From assembly GCA_026745465.1 (NCBI GenBank), contig JACYXH010000039.1:103995-167994 (forward strand): a stretch of 64,000 nt of DNA, in the 5' to 3' direction. Numbering within the stretch: position 1 is the stretch's first letter; each line of letters starts with the position of its first letter. Origin of the DNA: Lota lota (Eukaryota > Chordata > Actinopteri > Gadiformes > Lotidae). The position numbers were made by a program, and so were the translations under genes. Under the pieces are notes generated by a model. It searched no databases. It was not told where the DNA came from and saw only the letters and a program-made list of their open reading frames with translations. Of this stretch, positions 42,739 to 51,310 are shown piece after piece.

Positions 42739-43992
42739 TTGACCCATCCAGGGTCCTGCCTGTCTCCGATAGTTGTTGCCCTGTCCTTGCTGTCTCTGTC
42801 TTTGTTGTCCCTGCTGCTTTGGTGCGTAGGGGTTAAATGAACAATTTCTCCGGAGGTGACCTTCCTGGTTGCATCCCCAGCATATCAAAGGATAGCTGCG
42901 CTGTCCAGGGGGTCCCTGCTTCTGGGCACAACTAATCTGTCCTTGTGATCCTCTATACTGACTCGGTCTGTTCCCATCATTTGGATTCCCACTATTTTGC
43001 GTATATACATGTACAACAGGCGGGGCGGGTGACCCTTGGCTCTGAGGCTGTTGTGCTAGGGGAGAAAACGCCTGCTGTGGGGCCTGAGCCCGAGGCGGGG
43101 CCTGTTGGACAACTGGTGACATTGTGCTTGGTTCTGCAACAACTGCCTGTTTTTTCTTTTCTTTCCTTGTCATTTCCTCCAGCTGGAGCTGAGCCAGCTT
43201 TCTCTGCACTTCTCTGCTTTGTTCTTGTATTTTGTGTTCATTTTGACGATATCTGTCCACTGCATGAACCAAATGTTCGCTGAACTCTTTATGAGATTTT
43301 GATGAGACCAGTCCCACTACTTCTTCTAGCTTGGTTTTGACTGGGCTAGGTAGTCCCTCTATTATTGAAGTTCTGAACAAGATTGAGAACACTGGATGTT
43401 CCTCAGGATCTTCGTCTGTTTCCATGCGCCACCTCTCGACTTGTTTCTGCAGGAAGGATGCAGGATTCTCTGTATCGCCGATTGTGTGACTTCTCAGGTT
43501 CTTGTGGTCCATTTGGATTGGGTACTCGCTTCTGAGTGCATTCCAGGTGGCTGATCTGTGTACATCAAACGTAGTCCCATCATAGGCCTCGTTCAGCAGT
43601 TGTTCTAGACCCCCATTTTTCAGTACGCTCTCCATCTTGGATATCCCTAGCACTCTGGCCAACAAAGCTTTCAGGTCCCCCACCGCCATTAACTTTCCCA
43701 CTGTATGTTCCTCAAATATTCTAATCCACTTTGATGCCCCATTGTTTATATTAGGGAGTCTAGATATAAACCCCTCTAAATCCTGTGACCCCCATGGGAT
43801 ATACTGAGCTTGTTGTCCTTTTACCAGGATAGGGTAAACTCCTGGATAACTGTTTGGTGCTTTTCTCTCCCTTTGTGATCTCCTAAGTTCTTCTCGTATT
43901 TCTATTTCCAGGGGGCTCGGTCCTGATTTACTACCTCTGGGCTGGGCCCCCTCCCCTTCTCTCTGCTCTGTCTCCCTGTATCTCTCCCTCAC
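42730..43992 (-). CDS. gag: gag capsid-nucleocapsid frame (420 codons)
   Basis: Encodes the capsid-like region (about 60-300; includes LEQLLNEAYDGT and a helix-rich stretch), a Gln/Pro-rich linker and a single CCHC zinc knuckle at 371-384 (C-x2-C-x4-H-x4-C), then a basic Gln/Arg-rich tail ending at the UAG. The zinc knuckle would bind the packaged RNA, which makes the leader hairpin array a natural candidate partner (inference). The beginning of this frame overlaps the matrix frame by 62 nt, so its first Met is probably not the true start; it lacks an N-terminal matrix domain of its own. Confidence 0.88.
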   Translation of the reverse strand: MRERYRETEQREGEGAQPRGSKSGPSPLEIEIREELRRSQRERKAPNSYPGVYPILVKGQQAQYIPWGSQDLEGFISRLPNINNGASKWIRIFEEHTVGKLMAVGDLKALLARVLGISKMESVLKNGGLEQLLNEAYDGTTFDVHRSATWNALRSEYPIQMDHKNLRSHTIGDTENPASFLQKQVERWRMETDEDPEEHPVFSILFRTSIIEGLPSPVKTKLEEVVGLVSSKSHKEFSEHLVHAVDRYRQNEHKIQEQSREVQRKLAQLQLEEMTRKEKKKQAVVAEPSTMSPVVQQAPPRAQAPQQAFSPLAQQPQSQGSPAPPVVHVYTQNSGNPNDGNRPSQYRGSQGQISCAQKQGPPGQRSYPLICWGCNQEGHLRRNCSFNPYAPKQQGQQRQRQQGQGNNYRRQAGPWMGQGY

Positions 43993-44647
43993 AGGGCTGC
44001 ATACCTCCCTTTCCCTTTTCTAAACCTTTTCCTTTTTTACCCTTTCCTCTTTTTTCTAACCTTCTCTTCTCCGATTGAGGCCCTCTGCTTGATTGATCAC
44101 TGTCACTTTCTCCCTCATCACTATCACTGTCACTATCCTCTCTTTCTGTTCTTCTAATTTCTTTGTAACAATCCATGTGTATGGGTGGGCCTTTTCTTCC
44201 CTGTGTTTCACAATCTCTATTTTTTCCTCTGTCCAATTTGACTTCTCCTTTAATGTCTACTGTGCCAGATATCAGTGGATATAACCCTGTGTTGTAGGGC
44301 GGTGGCTGTGCTTTAAGAGGTAGTGATTCAACTTTTTCATCTCCGCTAACCATTTCCCTGGCTGTCTTTTGTCTTTGTCTCCAATTTTCTCCTTCTTTTT
44401 TGAACATGGCTAGCACTAACCTTTCTCTTTCTCTTTTCTTTACCGTTTTCTTTCCTTTTTTGTTAGGCTTGTGGTTCTTTAACATTACCTCCATTTCCTC
44501 ACACACTGCTGCATCAAACGTTCCCTCCTTTTGCCATTTTGTGCCTGCCTTAGCTGTTCTTTTTTCCCATTTTTCTGAGATTTCTTCTATCTCATCTTTA
44601 AGTAGCGGATGTTTTTTACCCAATATTTCTACTGCTGTTAACGGCAT
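43931..44647 (-). CDS. gag: gag N-terminal (matrix and late-domain) frame (238 codons)
   Basis: Begins at the first ATG after the long leader. The N-terminal part (1-105) is charged and helical. There is no Gly at position 2, so N-myristoylation is not expected. A PPPY late-domain motif at 115-118 is the site used by gammaretroviruses to recruit NEDD4-type ubiquitin ligases. An Asp/Glu/Ser cluster at about 171-186 and a Lys-rich stretch at about 205-215 follow. The frame then ends while the neighbouring frame continues into capsid. The overlap contains GGGGAGGGGG, a place where a real indel, a sequencing error or ribosomal slippage are all possible. Confidence 0.85.
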   Translation of the reverse strand: MPLTAVEILGKKHPLLKDEIEEISEKWEKRTAKAGTKWQKEGTFDAAVCEEMEVMLKNHKPNKKGKKTVKKRERERLVLAMFKKEGENWRQRQKTAREMVSGDEKVESLPLKAQPPPYNTGLYPLISGTVDIKGEVKLDRGKNRDCETQGRKGPPIHMDCYKEIRRTEREDSDSDSDEGESDSDQSSRGPQSEKRRLEKRGKGKKGKGLEKGKGGMQPCEGEIQGDRAERRGGGPAQR

Positions 44648-45305
44648 AGTTGTTTTTCCTATGTATGCAGATATTTAACTTTAATTAATTAGTTAATTGA
44701 TTAATTAATTAACTTCTTTATTTATTTTATTATTTGGTTTACTTTAAAACTTTTCCTGTCTCTGCCGTTTGGATGTTTAGCTGAGCTACTCCCCTCCCAC
44801 CTTTTCTAATTCCTATCTTCTCCACTGGCCTGGCTTTTTCCTTTTTTTTCCTTTTCTGCTCTATCCACGGCTCTACTTGGGCTGCTCCCCTCCCACCTTT
44901 TTTATCTCCTCTCCTCTCTTCTGACCACAGTTAATAGTTCAATTATGGATTATCATATGTATCACAAGCAGCAAAACACTGTCCGTACGCCTCTCCAGGA
45001 CCCGCTTATACTGATTGACCACAGACAAAACAAATGAACCAAAAAACCATAAATTAAACAAAACGGCTGCACAAGGCTCTGAGCGCATTAGACGCTGACA
45101 CGACTTGAATACAAAAATAAATTGACGGGGTGTCCTTAACCCGTCTAACAAAAATCAACACTAATTGTAAACAACACTGACGGATAGCCTTATGGGTATT
45201 AAGTCACAAAACGTTTTCCTATTCTTTTAGAGGACTTAAAAATACTGGCTACTCTAACACATTTTTCAAAGGATTTTGATTATAATTTATTTCTTTAAGT
45301 TTTGT
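44648..45305 (-). other. Provirus leader, gag-proximal part with duplicated G-rich motif
   Basis: Non-coding. On the + strand the phrase CTCCCCTCCCACCTTTT occurs at about 44789 and again at about 44884, 95 bp apart. In the RNA these are purine-rich AAAAGGTGGGAGGGGAG motifs able to form a G-quadruplex (inference). A palindromic TTAATTAATTAG cluster lies at 44683-44713, just upstream of gag. Confidence 0.6.
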
Positions 45306-45980
45306 ACTCTACCCGTTCAGACCTCAGCATTTAGCTGTATGGTATTTGCACAGTTCCAATTCTAATTCTCTACCCGTTCAGCCCTCAGTAATTTGCTGAG
45401 CGGTAACCGCAGAGTCAACCTCCCAATTTTATACTCTGTCCGTTCAGACCCCAGCTAGCTTATCTAACTAGGCGGTATCTGCAGAGTTCGGTTCCATCAA
45501 CACAGACCCTGTAAAAGTGCACATTCTCTAGGCGGTATAACAGAACCTAGTCTATTCCATGCAGCCCCTTTTCCGTATTTTTATTTTATTTATTTTTTAA
45601 TTATTTTTAAGGCGGTATCCTAGACTTGAGCCCCTCTCTGACCACGCAGTCCCTCTCTAACAGAGGCGGTGTCTCAAACAAACAGCTCACTTCTGTCCAT
45701 GCAGTCCTTTAATGAAACGTATCTCCTCAAGCAGATCTCAGAATTTAACTTCTGATCAAACAGATCTTTAAAGAAGACTCATCTCCTTAAAGCGGTATCC
45801 CAGGACAACTTCTGACCATCCAGTCCCTCTCTAACAGAGGCGGTATCCACAGAAGTTAACACCCTAATCATTCAGTCACCTCAGAGAATTCTTCTCTGAA
45901 GTGGTGTGTCAGGGGCCTGTCCGTTCAGTCCTTTATAGCACTTTTCCTCTAATAAGTGCCACTAAAGCGGTATCCACAGG
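45306..45980 (-). ncRNA. Array of ten tandem hairpin modules in the provirus leader
   Basis: Module limits: 45306-45354, 45368-45414, 45433-45487, 45490-45547, 45549-45626, 45628-45688, 45695-45806, 45807-45857, 45862-45914 and 45916-45980. Each has an outer stem of variable sequence (for example ACTCTG/CAGAGT, AGTCTA/TAGACT, AACTTCTG/CAGAAGTT, CCTGT/ACAGG on the + strand) and an inner stem of variable sequence (CTCAG/CTGAG, CCTCT/AGAGG, TCAGAGA/TCTCTGA). Between the stems lie two conserved single strands, CC(G/A)TNCAG(T/A)C on one side and GCGGTATC on the other. The RNA (- strand) therefore shows GAUACCGC and GRCUGNAYGG. Stems differ between modules but still pair, which is covariation within the array. 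Function unknown; dimerisation, packaging or translation control are guesses. Confidence 0.85.
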
Positions 45981-46185
45981 ATTTTCAACAAATTTGGTTA
46001 TCAATTTAGTAAACCACAGCGCGTTATGGTTAGTGCATGCACAACATTCATCCCCGGCCTTCCTCTCTCTTTCCTCTACTGTAAACTATGGTTCTTAAAT
46101 TTGGAGAGACACTTTACTTACTGCTTAGCGCGGGATCGGGTAGGGACAGATCACACAATGTTTTTAATTAATAAGTAAGAACTTT

Positions 46186-46192
46186 GCTTACC
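46186..46192 (-). promoter_or_regulatory. Strong splice donor in the provirus leader
   Basis: The - strand reads AAAAG followed by GTAAGC, near the 5' end of the leader and about 110 nt from the PBS. It fits a donor for spliced env mRNA. The acceptor was not identified. Confidence 0.65.
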
Positions 46193-46282
46193 TTTTGTCA
46201 AATGAGTGGCCACTCAGTTTTGTGTGACCCGTGCCGGACCCCGACCCGCAGCTCAGCAGCTGGTGATGGTCCCTTTTCTTCA

Positions 46283-46300
46283 ATCCTGTTCGTGACGCCA
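46283..46300 (-). promoter_or_regulatory. Primer-binding site
   Basis: Four bases after the 5' LTR, the - strand reads TGGCGTCACGAACAGGAT. It is complementary to a tRNA 3' end reading ATCCTGTTCGTGACG plus CCA. The pattern (TGGCG...CAGGAT) resembles PBSs for serine tRNAs; the exact tRNA needs a tRNA list from the same genome. Confidence 0.8.
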
Positions 46301-46304
46301 ATTA

Positions 46305-46853
46305 TGTGGTGGATAACCACTTTACTTTTAACACTTTAACAAAATAAGAGAGATAGAGAAAACCGAAGCTTGAAAGAATGAAGACTTTATTGTCACTTGT
46401 AGCGAGTAACAACAAAACCTGAGTTAGTTTGCAAAAGAACTGACTGCCTCTCCCCAGACTTCAGCCTATATGCTCCATTCTGCACAGTCATCATCCATAC
46501 GTCACTGCCTCATCCTATGCATCCATTTCTAGATATGGAAGTCCACTGCTCCCTTATTCTCCTCTTGGCCCTTGTCTTGTCTGATACTATATATGGAAAT
46601 ACACTAGCTGTATACATACAACATACCAGACACACACACACACATTCAACATACAAAACACACACACATTCAACAGGCCCTCTGCACCCATTCACCTCTT
46701 AGTATAAACAATGGTAGCATATTGCATCTGTACTGAGAGAGAGTGTTACCATGATACTCAATGTTTTTCTCCACACTTATTTGATTCATATAGCGCGTAG
46801 GCAAGATAATTATTATATATTTCCATTAATTGTTATAGTAAATTTCTCCCATA
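46305..46853 (-). repeat. 5' LTR of the provirus
   Basis: Same 549 bp as 34364-34912. The predicted TATATAG box is at 46587-46593 and AATAAA at 46387-46392, about 200 nt downstream, so U3-R-U5 order is plausible. Promoter activity in the germ line is not testable here. Confidence 0.95.
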
Positions 46854-46857
46854 GTCT

Positions 46858-47130
46858 TAATCCTCTGTATTTCAGATTGTCATATTGATTCTGTCTGAGG
46901 ATATCGCTGAGAAAATCATCACGTCCGTATAGTGGCAAAATTCTTGCATCATGAGATTGCAGGAAAAACTCAACTATTTGCAATGGCATGATAGTTTGCA
47001 ATGCATTCCTTGTTTACCACTTCCATGCCCAACTCAGTCATATGGTTTTGCAAAGCCCTCAGAAAGCTGAATATGAATAGTAATCCATAGTTAGTGTTAA
47101 CCATATCCACGAATATGCATTGTTAATTGA

Positions 47131-47137
<7 letters not shown>
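46858..47137. other. Unassigned flank of the provirus
   Basis: No recognisable element between the provirus and the GT repeat. Confidence 0.35.

Positions 47138-47212
<75 letters not shown>
47138..47212. repeat. (GT)n microsatellite, about 37 units
   Basis: Uninterrupted TG dinucleotides, bordering the Tc1-like element at 47214. Confidence 0.97.
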
Positions 47213-47213
<1 letters not shown>

Positions 47214-47214
<1 letters not shown>

Positions 47215-48169
47215 ACTATATTGCCAAAGGTGTTCTTTCGGGTTGAGGTCAGGACTCTGTGCAGGCCAGTCAAGTTCCTCAACTTCCACACCAAACTCGC
47301 TCATCCATGTCTTTATGGACCTTGCTTTGTGCACTGGTGCACAGTCATGTTGGAACAGGAAGGGGCCAAATTTTCCAAAATGTCTTGGTATGCTGAAGCA
47401 TTAACAGTTCCTTTCACTGGAACCAAGAGGCCAAGCCCAACCCCTGAAAAACAACCCCACACCATAACCCCCCCTCCACCAAACTTCACACTTGGTACAA
47501 TGTAGGCAAGTACCGTTCTCCTGGCAACTGCCAAACCCAGACTCATCCATTGGATTGCCAGACAGAGAAGCATGATTTGTCACTCCAGAGAACACGTCTC
47601 CACTGCTCTAGTGTCCAGTGGCGGTGTGCTTTACACCACTAAATCTGACGCTTTGCATTGCACTTGGTGATGTAAGGCTTGGATGCAGATGCTCGGCCAT
47701 GGAAACCCATTCCATGAAGCTCTCTATGCACTGTTCTTGAGCTAATCTGAAGGCCACATGAAGTTTGGAGGTCTGTAACTATTAACTCTGCAGAAAGTTG
47801 GCGACTTCTGTGCACTGTGCGCCTCAGCATGCATTGACCCCGCTCTGTGATTTTAAGTGGCCTACCACTTTGTGGCTGAGTTTCTGTTGTTCCCAATTGT
47901 TTCCACTTTGTTATAATACCACTAACAGTTGACCATGGATTTTTTAGTTGTGAGGAAATTCACGAATGGACTTATTGCACAGGTGGCAACCTATCACGGT
48001 ACCACGCTTGAATTCATTGAGCACCTGAGAGCGATCCATTCTTTCACAAATGTTTGTAGAAGCAGTATGCCTAGATGCTTGATTTTATACACCTGTGGCC
48101 ATGGAAGTGTTTGGAACACCTGAATTCAATGATTTAGAGGGGTGGGTCAATACTTTTGGCAATATAATG
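47214..48169 (-). mobile_element. Second Tc1 family (TATATTGCCAAAAG type), deleted copy
   Basis: Ends CACTATATTGCCAAAGG (left) and ...CTTTTGGCAATATAATG (right), with TA on both sides (47212-47213, 48170-48171). Transposase fragments on the - strand: HTH part (SGRPLKITERGQCMLRR at about 47860-47805), [17 protein letters not shown] (about 47492-47440) and DWPAQSPDLNPKEHLW (about 47277-47227). The coding sequence runs straight into the left terminal repeat after LW, so the 3' end of the gene is deleted. Stops and frame changes are present. Confidence 0.88.
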
Positions 48170-48187
48170 TATATATATATATATATA
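48170..48187. repeat. (TA)n tract between two Tc1 elements
   Basis: Nine TA units form the shared target between the preceding Tc1 remnant and Tc1 copy 3. Tc1 elements insert at TA, so this tract is a natural hot spot. Confidence 0.9.
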
Positions 48188-49734
48188 CACTGCTCAAAAA
48201 AATAAAGGGAACACTTAAACAACACAATGTAACTCCAAGTCAATCACACTTCTGTGAAATCAAACTGTCCACTTAGGAAGCAACACTGATTGACAATACA
48301 TTTCACATGCTGTTGTGCAAATGGAATAGACAACAGGGTGGAAATTATATGCAATTAGCAAGACACCCCCAATAAAGGAGTGGTTCTGCAGGTGGTGACC
48401 ACAGACCACTTCTCAGTTCCTATGCTTCCTGGCTGTTGTTTTGGTCACTTTTGAATGCTGGCGGTTCTGTCACTCTAGTGGTAGCATGAGACGGAGTCTA
48501 CAACCCACAGAAGTTGCTCAGGTAGTGCAGCTCATCCAGGATGGCACATCAATGCGAGCTGTGGCAAGAAGGTTTGCTGTGTCTGTCAGCGTAGTGTCCA
48601 GAGCATGGAGGCGCCAGTACATCAGGAGACGTGGAGGAGGCCGTAGGAGGGCAACAACCCAGCAGCAGGACCGCTACCTCTGCCTTTGTGCAAGGAGGAG
48701 CAGGAGGAGCAGAGCCCTGCAAAATGACCTCCAGCAGGCCACAAATGTGCATGTGTCTGCTCAAACGGTCAGAAACAGACTCCATGAGGGTGGTATGAGG
48801 GCCAGACGTCCACAGGTGGGGGTTGTGCTTACAGCCCAACACCGTGCAGGACGTTTGGCATTTGCCAGAGAACACCAAGATTGGCAAATTCGCCACTGGC
48901 TCCCTGTGCTCTTCACAGATGAAAGCAGGTTCACACTGAGCACATGTGACACACGTGACAGAGTCTGGAGACGCCGTGGAGAACGTTCTGCTGCCTGCAA
49001 CATCCTCCAGCATAACCGGTTTGGCGGTGGGTCAGTCATGGTGTGGGGTGGCATTTCTTTGGGGGGCCGCACAGCCCTCCATGTGCTCGCCAGAGGTAGC
49101 CTGACTGCCATTAGGTACCGAGATGAGATCCTCAGACCCCTTGTGAGACCATATGCTGGTGCGGTTGGCCCTGGGTTCCTCCTAATGCAAGACAATGCTA
49201 GACCTCATGTGGCTGTAGTGTGTCAGCAGTTCCTGCAAGAGGAAGGCATTGATGCTATGGACTGGCCCGCCCGTTCCCCAGACCTGAATCCAATTGAGCA
49301 CATCTGGGACATCATGTCTCGCTCCATCCACCAACGCCACGTTGCACCACAGACTGTCCAGGAGTTGGCGGATGCTTTAGACCAGGTCTGGGATATCCCT
49401 CAGGAGACCATCCGCCACCTCATCAGGAGCATGCCCAGGCGTTGTAGGGAGGTCATACAGGCACGTTTAGGCCACACACACTACTAAGCCTCATTTTGAC
49501 TTGTTTTAAGGACATTACATCAAAGTTGGATCAGCCTGTAGTGTGGTTTTCCACTTTTAATTCTGAGTGTGACTCCAAATCCAGACCTCCATGGGTTGAT
49601 AAATTTGATTTCCATTGATAATGTTTGTGTGATTTTGTCAACTATGTAAAGAAAAAAGTTTTTAATAAGATTATTTCATTCATTCAGATCTAGGATGTGT
49701 TATTTTAGTGTTCCCTTTATTTTTTTGAGCAGTT
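48188..49734 (+). mobile_element. Tc1/mariner DD34E element, copy 3, complete ends
   Basis: 1547 bp from CACTGCTCAAAAAAATAAAGG to ...TTTTTTTGAGCAGTT, flanked by TA at 48186-48187 and 49735-49736. The transposase frame is unbroken, so this is the best preserved of the three copies. Confidence 0.95.
48441..49487 (+). CDS. Tc1 transposase, 348 codons, open
   Basis: HTH region ([20 protein letters not shown]), basic linker ([15 protein letters not shown]), second HTH part ([16 protein letters not shown]) and DD34E core: [15 protein letters not shown] and [10 protein letters not shown], with exactly 34 residues between the second Asp and the Glu. It ends ARLGHTHY. The likely start is the internal ATG at 48486 (MRRSLQPTE), giving 333 aa; the upstream ATG adds 15 residues. 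Compared with copy 1 it has small in-frame deletions (five residues YQETG, a TT pair near residue 93 and two residues near the C terminus), so activity is uncertain even though the frame is open. Confidence 0.9.
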   Translation: MVTFECWRFCHSSGSMRRSLQPTEVAQVVQLIQDGTSMRAVARRFAVSVSVVSRAWRRQYIRRRGGGRRRATTQQQDRYLCLCARRSRRSRALQNDLQQATNVHVSAQTVRNRLHEGGMRARRPQVGVVLTAQHRAGRLAFAREHQDWQIRHWLPVLFTDESRFTLSTCDTRDRVWRRRGERSAACNILQHNRFGGGSVMVWGGISLGGRTALHVLARGSLTAIRYRDEILRPLVRPYAGAVGPGFLLMQDNARPHVAVVCQQFLQEEGIDAMDWPARSPDLNPIEHIWDIMSRSIHQRHVAPQTVQELADALDQVWDIPQETIRHLIRSMPRRCREVIQARLGHTHY

Positions 49735-49745
49735 TATATGTATGT

Positions 49746-50010
49746 ACAGCCACCTAGGTAACTTTTATTGGGCTCCTCCAGACCAAGGACGCAGGGTGGT
49801 GATGTTGAAGCCGGTTTATTGTAAGAGTGCAGACAATGATGCATGACAATGGTGCTCCATGTTGCCATGTAGGAGATCTCTCCCTGAGTGTGTGTGGTGA
49901 TGGCTGGTTAAACCTGTGCACACTGATTACTCAATGTGCAACAGGTGTACAGCCTCACCCATCCCCAGAGTCCAATCAGACTGCCAGGTGAGGCTGCTTA
50001 AACCATTAAG
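49746..50010 (+). repeat. LTR-like interspersed repeat F, copy 1
   Basis: CCACCTAGGT, CTGAGTGTGTGTGGT, CTGTGCACACTGATT and CAGAGTCCAATCAG blocks are shared with 56085-56400 and, inverted, with 62236-62535. On the - strand a complete copy would begin TGTGGGAGTGTG and carry AATAAACC, which suggests an LTR, but internal regions are not seen. Confidence 0.7.
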
Positions 50011-50809
50011 TAAAATCATCTGCACTCACGCCCACATATACAACTTAGCCATGTTTTTCAATATCCGTTTAGTATTTAGGATTGCATATAATGCTGCTCC
50101 TCCACCACTAATGAGACAAGAGGGCAAGAAGATCCACCTCAAGGGTAGAGTACAGCGTTCCAAAACAAACTACTGCTTTTGCACGATCTGCTTTGGCTGC
50201 TGTTAAAATGTTAGTGTGCTGTATTATTAACGGTAGTTTGAAATGATATGTGTACTTTTCCTTGGACTGTGAATGGAAATGATCAAGATGCTATACAATC
50301 TGGTACAATGCATCTCCTCTCATTGAGACAAAGGCCTTTTGTACATTGTCCCTGACAAAAAAACATGAACTAAGCTAAATAATGTGATACAGGGCATTTT
50401 GTAAGCATACCCTTTAAAAACGAACATTCGCATGATAACAGCGTCATTATATATTCATGCAAAATATTCCGCCTTTTAAACATTTAGATGGATGTGCTCT
50501 TATGTGTGCTATGTGCCAAATATTTTCAGTGCTCATATGTTCGATGCAGCCCTATTAATTATAATCACCTGATATTGCGATACACTTGTCTTTCCCAACA
50601 ATGAATAAAGTTGGATACACCCCAAGCGTACGAATATCTACAAGCTGGAAAAAGGACACAAGATCCCATCTGTAATAGATAAAAAGACGCAATGTCCCAT
50701 TCGTGAAAGTTTAAAGAATGTGAAATACCCACAAAGGTGACAGTGAAGACTGGTGTCCGCAGAACCGCCATCCAAACCCAGCTTCGCTTGATAGATGCAC
50801 TCTGCATCA
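50011..50809. other. Unassigned sequence
   Basis: No exon or transposon domain recognised. A short open frame ends at 50206 without known motifs. Confidence 0.35.
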
Positions 50810-51310
50810 AGCAAAGGAGATCAGTCATGAAAGCACCAATGTCGAATATAACTGTGTTCTGTCTGTATATATTATATTGCAAACAATATATTAAGTAGGA
50901 ATATACCAAATATATTTATTGTCCCTCAAACAAATATTTTTCTCATATTGATTAACAAACCTCATTTATTCATCATCGCGGATATAATTGTGTTGGTGTC
51001 ATCTGTCTGAAACAAACCAAAAATATGAAATGTATCTTAGACAAATCAATCAAATTTGACCATAAGCTATAATATAAAACTAAATACAATAAGTGTGTGT
51101 GTGTTATTGTGTCCAACACAAATTCCCATATGCGCCGAGTTGAGTTCTCAACTACTTGATTTATTATTATTCATTCTTTCATATAATTGTAATAGGCCTA
51201 CCAGTGTTGACTTAATGTGTGTTTTGTTGTGTCTGACAAATATCGCCATATGCGCAGATTGGCGTTCTCAACTGCTTCTTTTTATTTATTTAATTCTTTG
51301 TATTTTTCAT
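50810..51310 (+). repeat. Interspersed repeat family C, copy 4 (longest)
   Basis: Shares TTCTGTCTGTATATATTATAT, ATTTATTCATCATCG and AAATACAATAAGTGTGTG with 19640-20000. It is followed by a second, shorter echo (51215-51290: GTTGTGTCTGACAAATATCGCCATATGCGCAG), so part of it is tandemly repeated. Confidence 0.7.

Larger units (their letters stand above)
34364..46853 (-). mobile_element. Endogenous retrovirus (class-I/gamma-like), 12.49 kb, young
   Basis: The provirus runs right to left: LTR (46853-46305), PBS, leader with hairpin array, gag, pol, env, purine tract and LTR (34912-34364). The host flank GTCT is duplicated at 34360-34363 and 46854-46857. The two LTRs have the same length and read identical along their full length, so integration is recent or the LTRs were homogenised. 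Gag-pol arrangement with an in-frame UAG, CXXC in SU and CX6CC in TM are gamma-type characters. Two reading-frame breaks (within gag and within env) are the only obvious defects. I cannot assign it to a named virus. Confidence 0.95.

Noticed and set aside
45306..45980. CRISPR-like array
   Set aside because: The repeated parts are short, flanked by complementary variable stems, the genome is eukaryotic and the block lies in a retroviral leader.
34364..46853. Foamy-virus-like or lentivirus-like provirus
   Set aside because: Gag and pol are in the same frame separated by UAG, there is a PPPY, and Env has gamma-type CXXC and CX6CC motifs.
47059..47505. Open frames running through the GT repeat
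   Set aside because: Cys-Val or His-Thr dipeptide runs are artefacts of the microsatellite.
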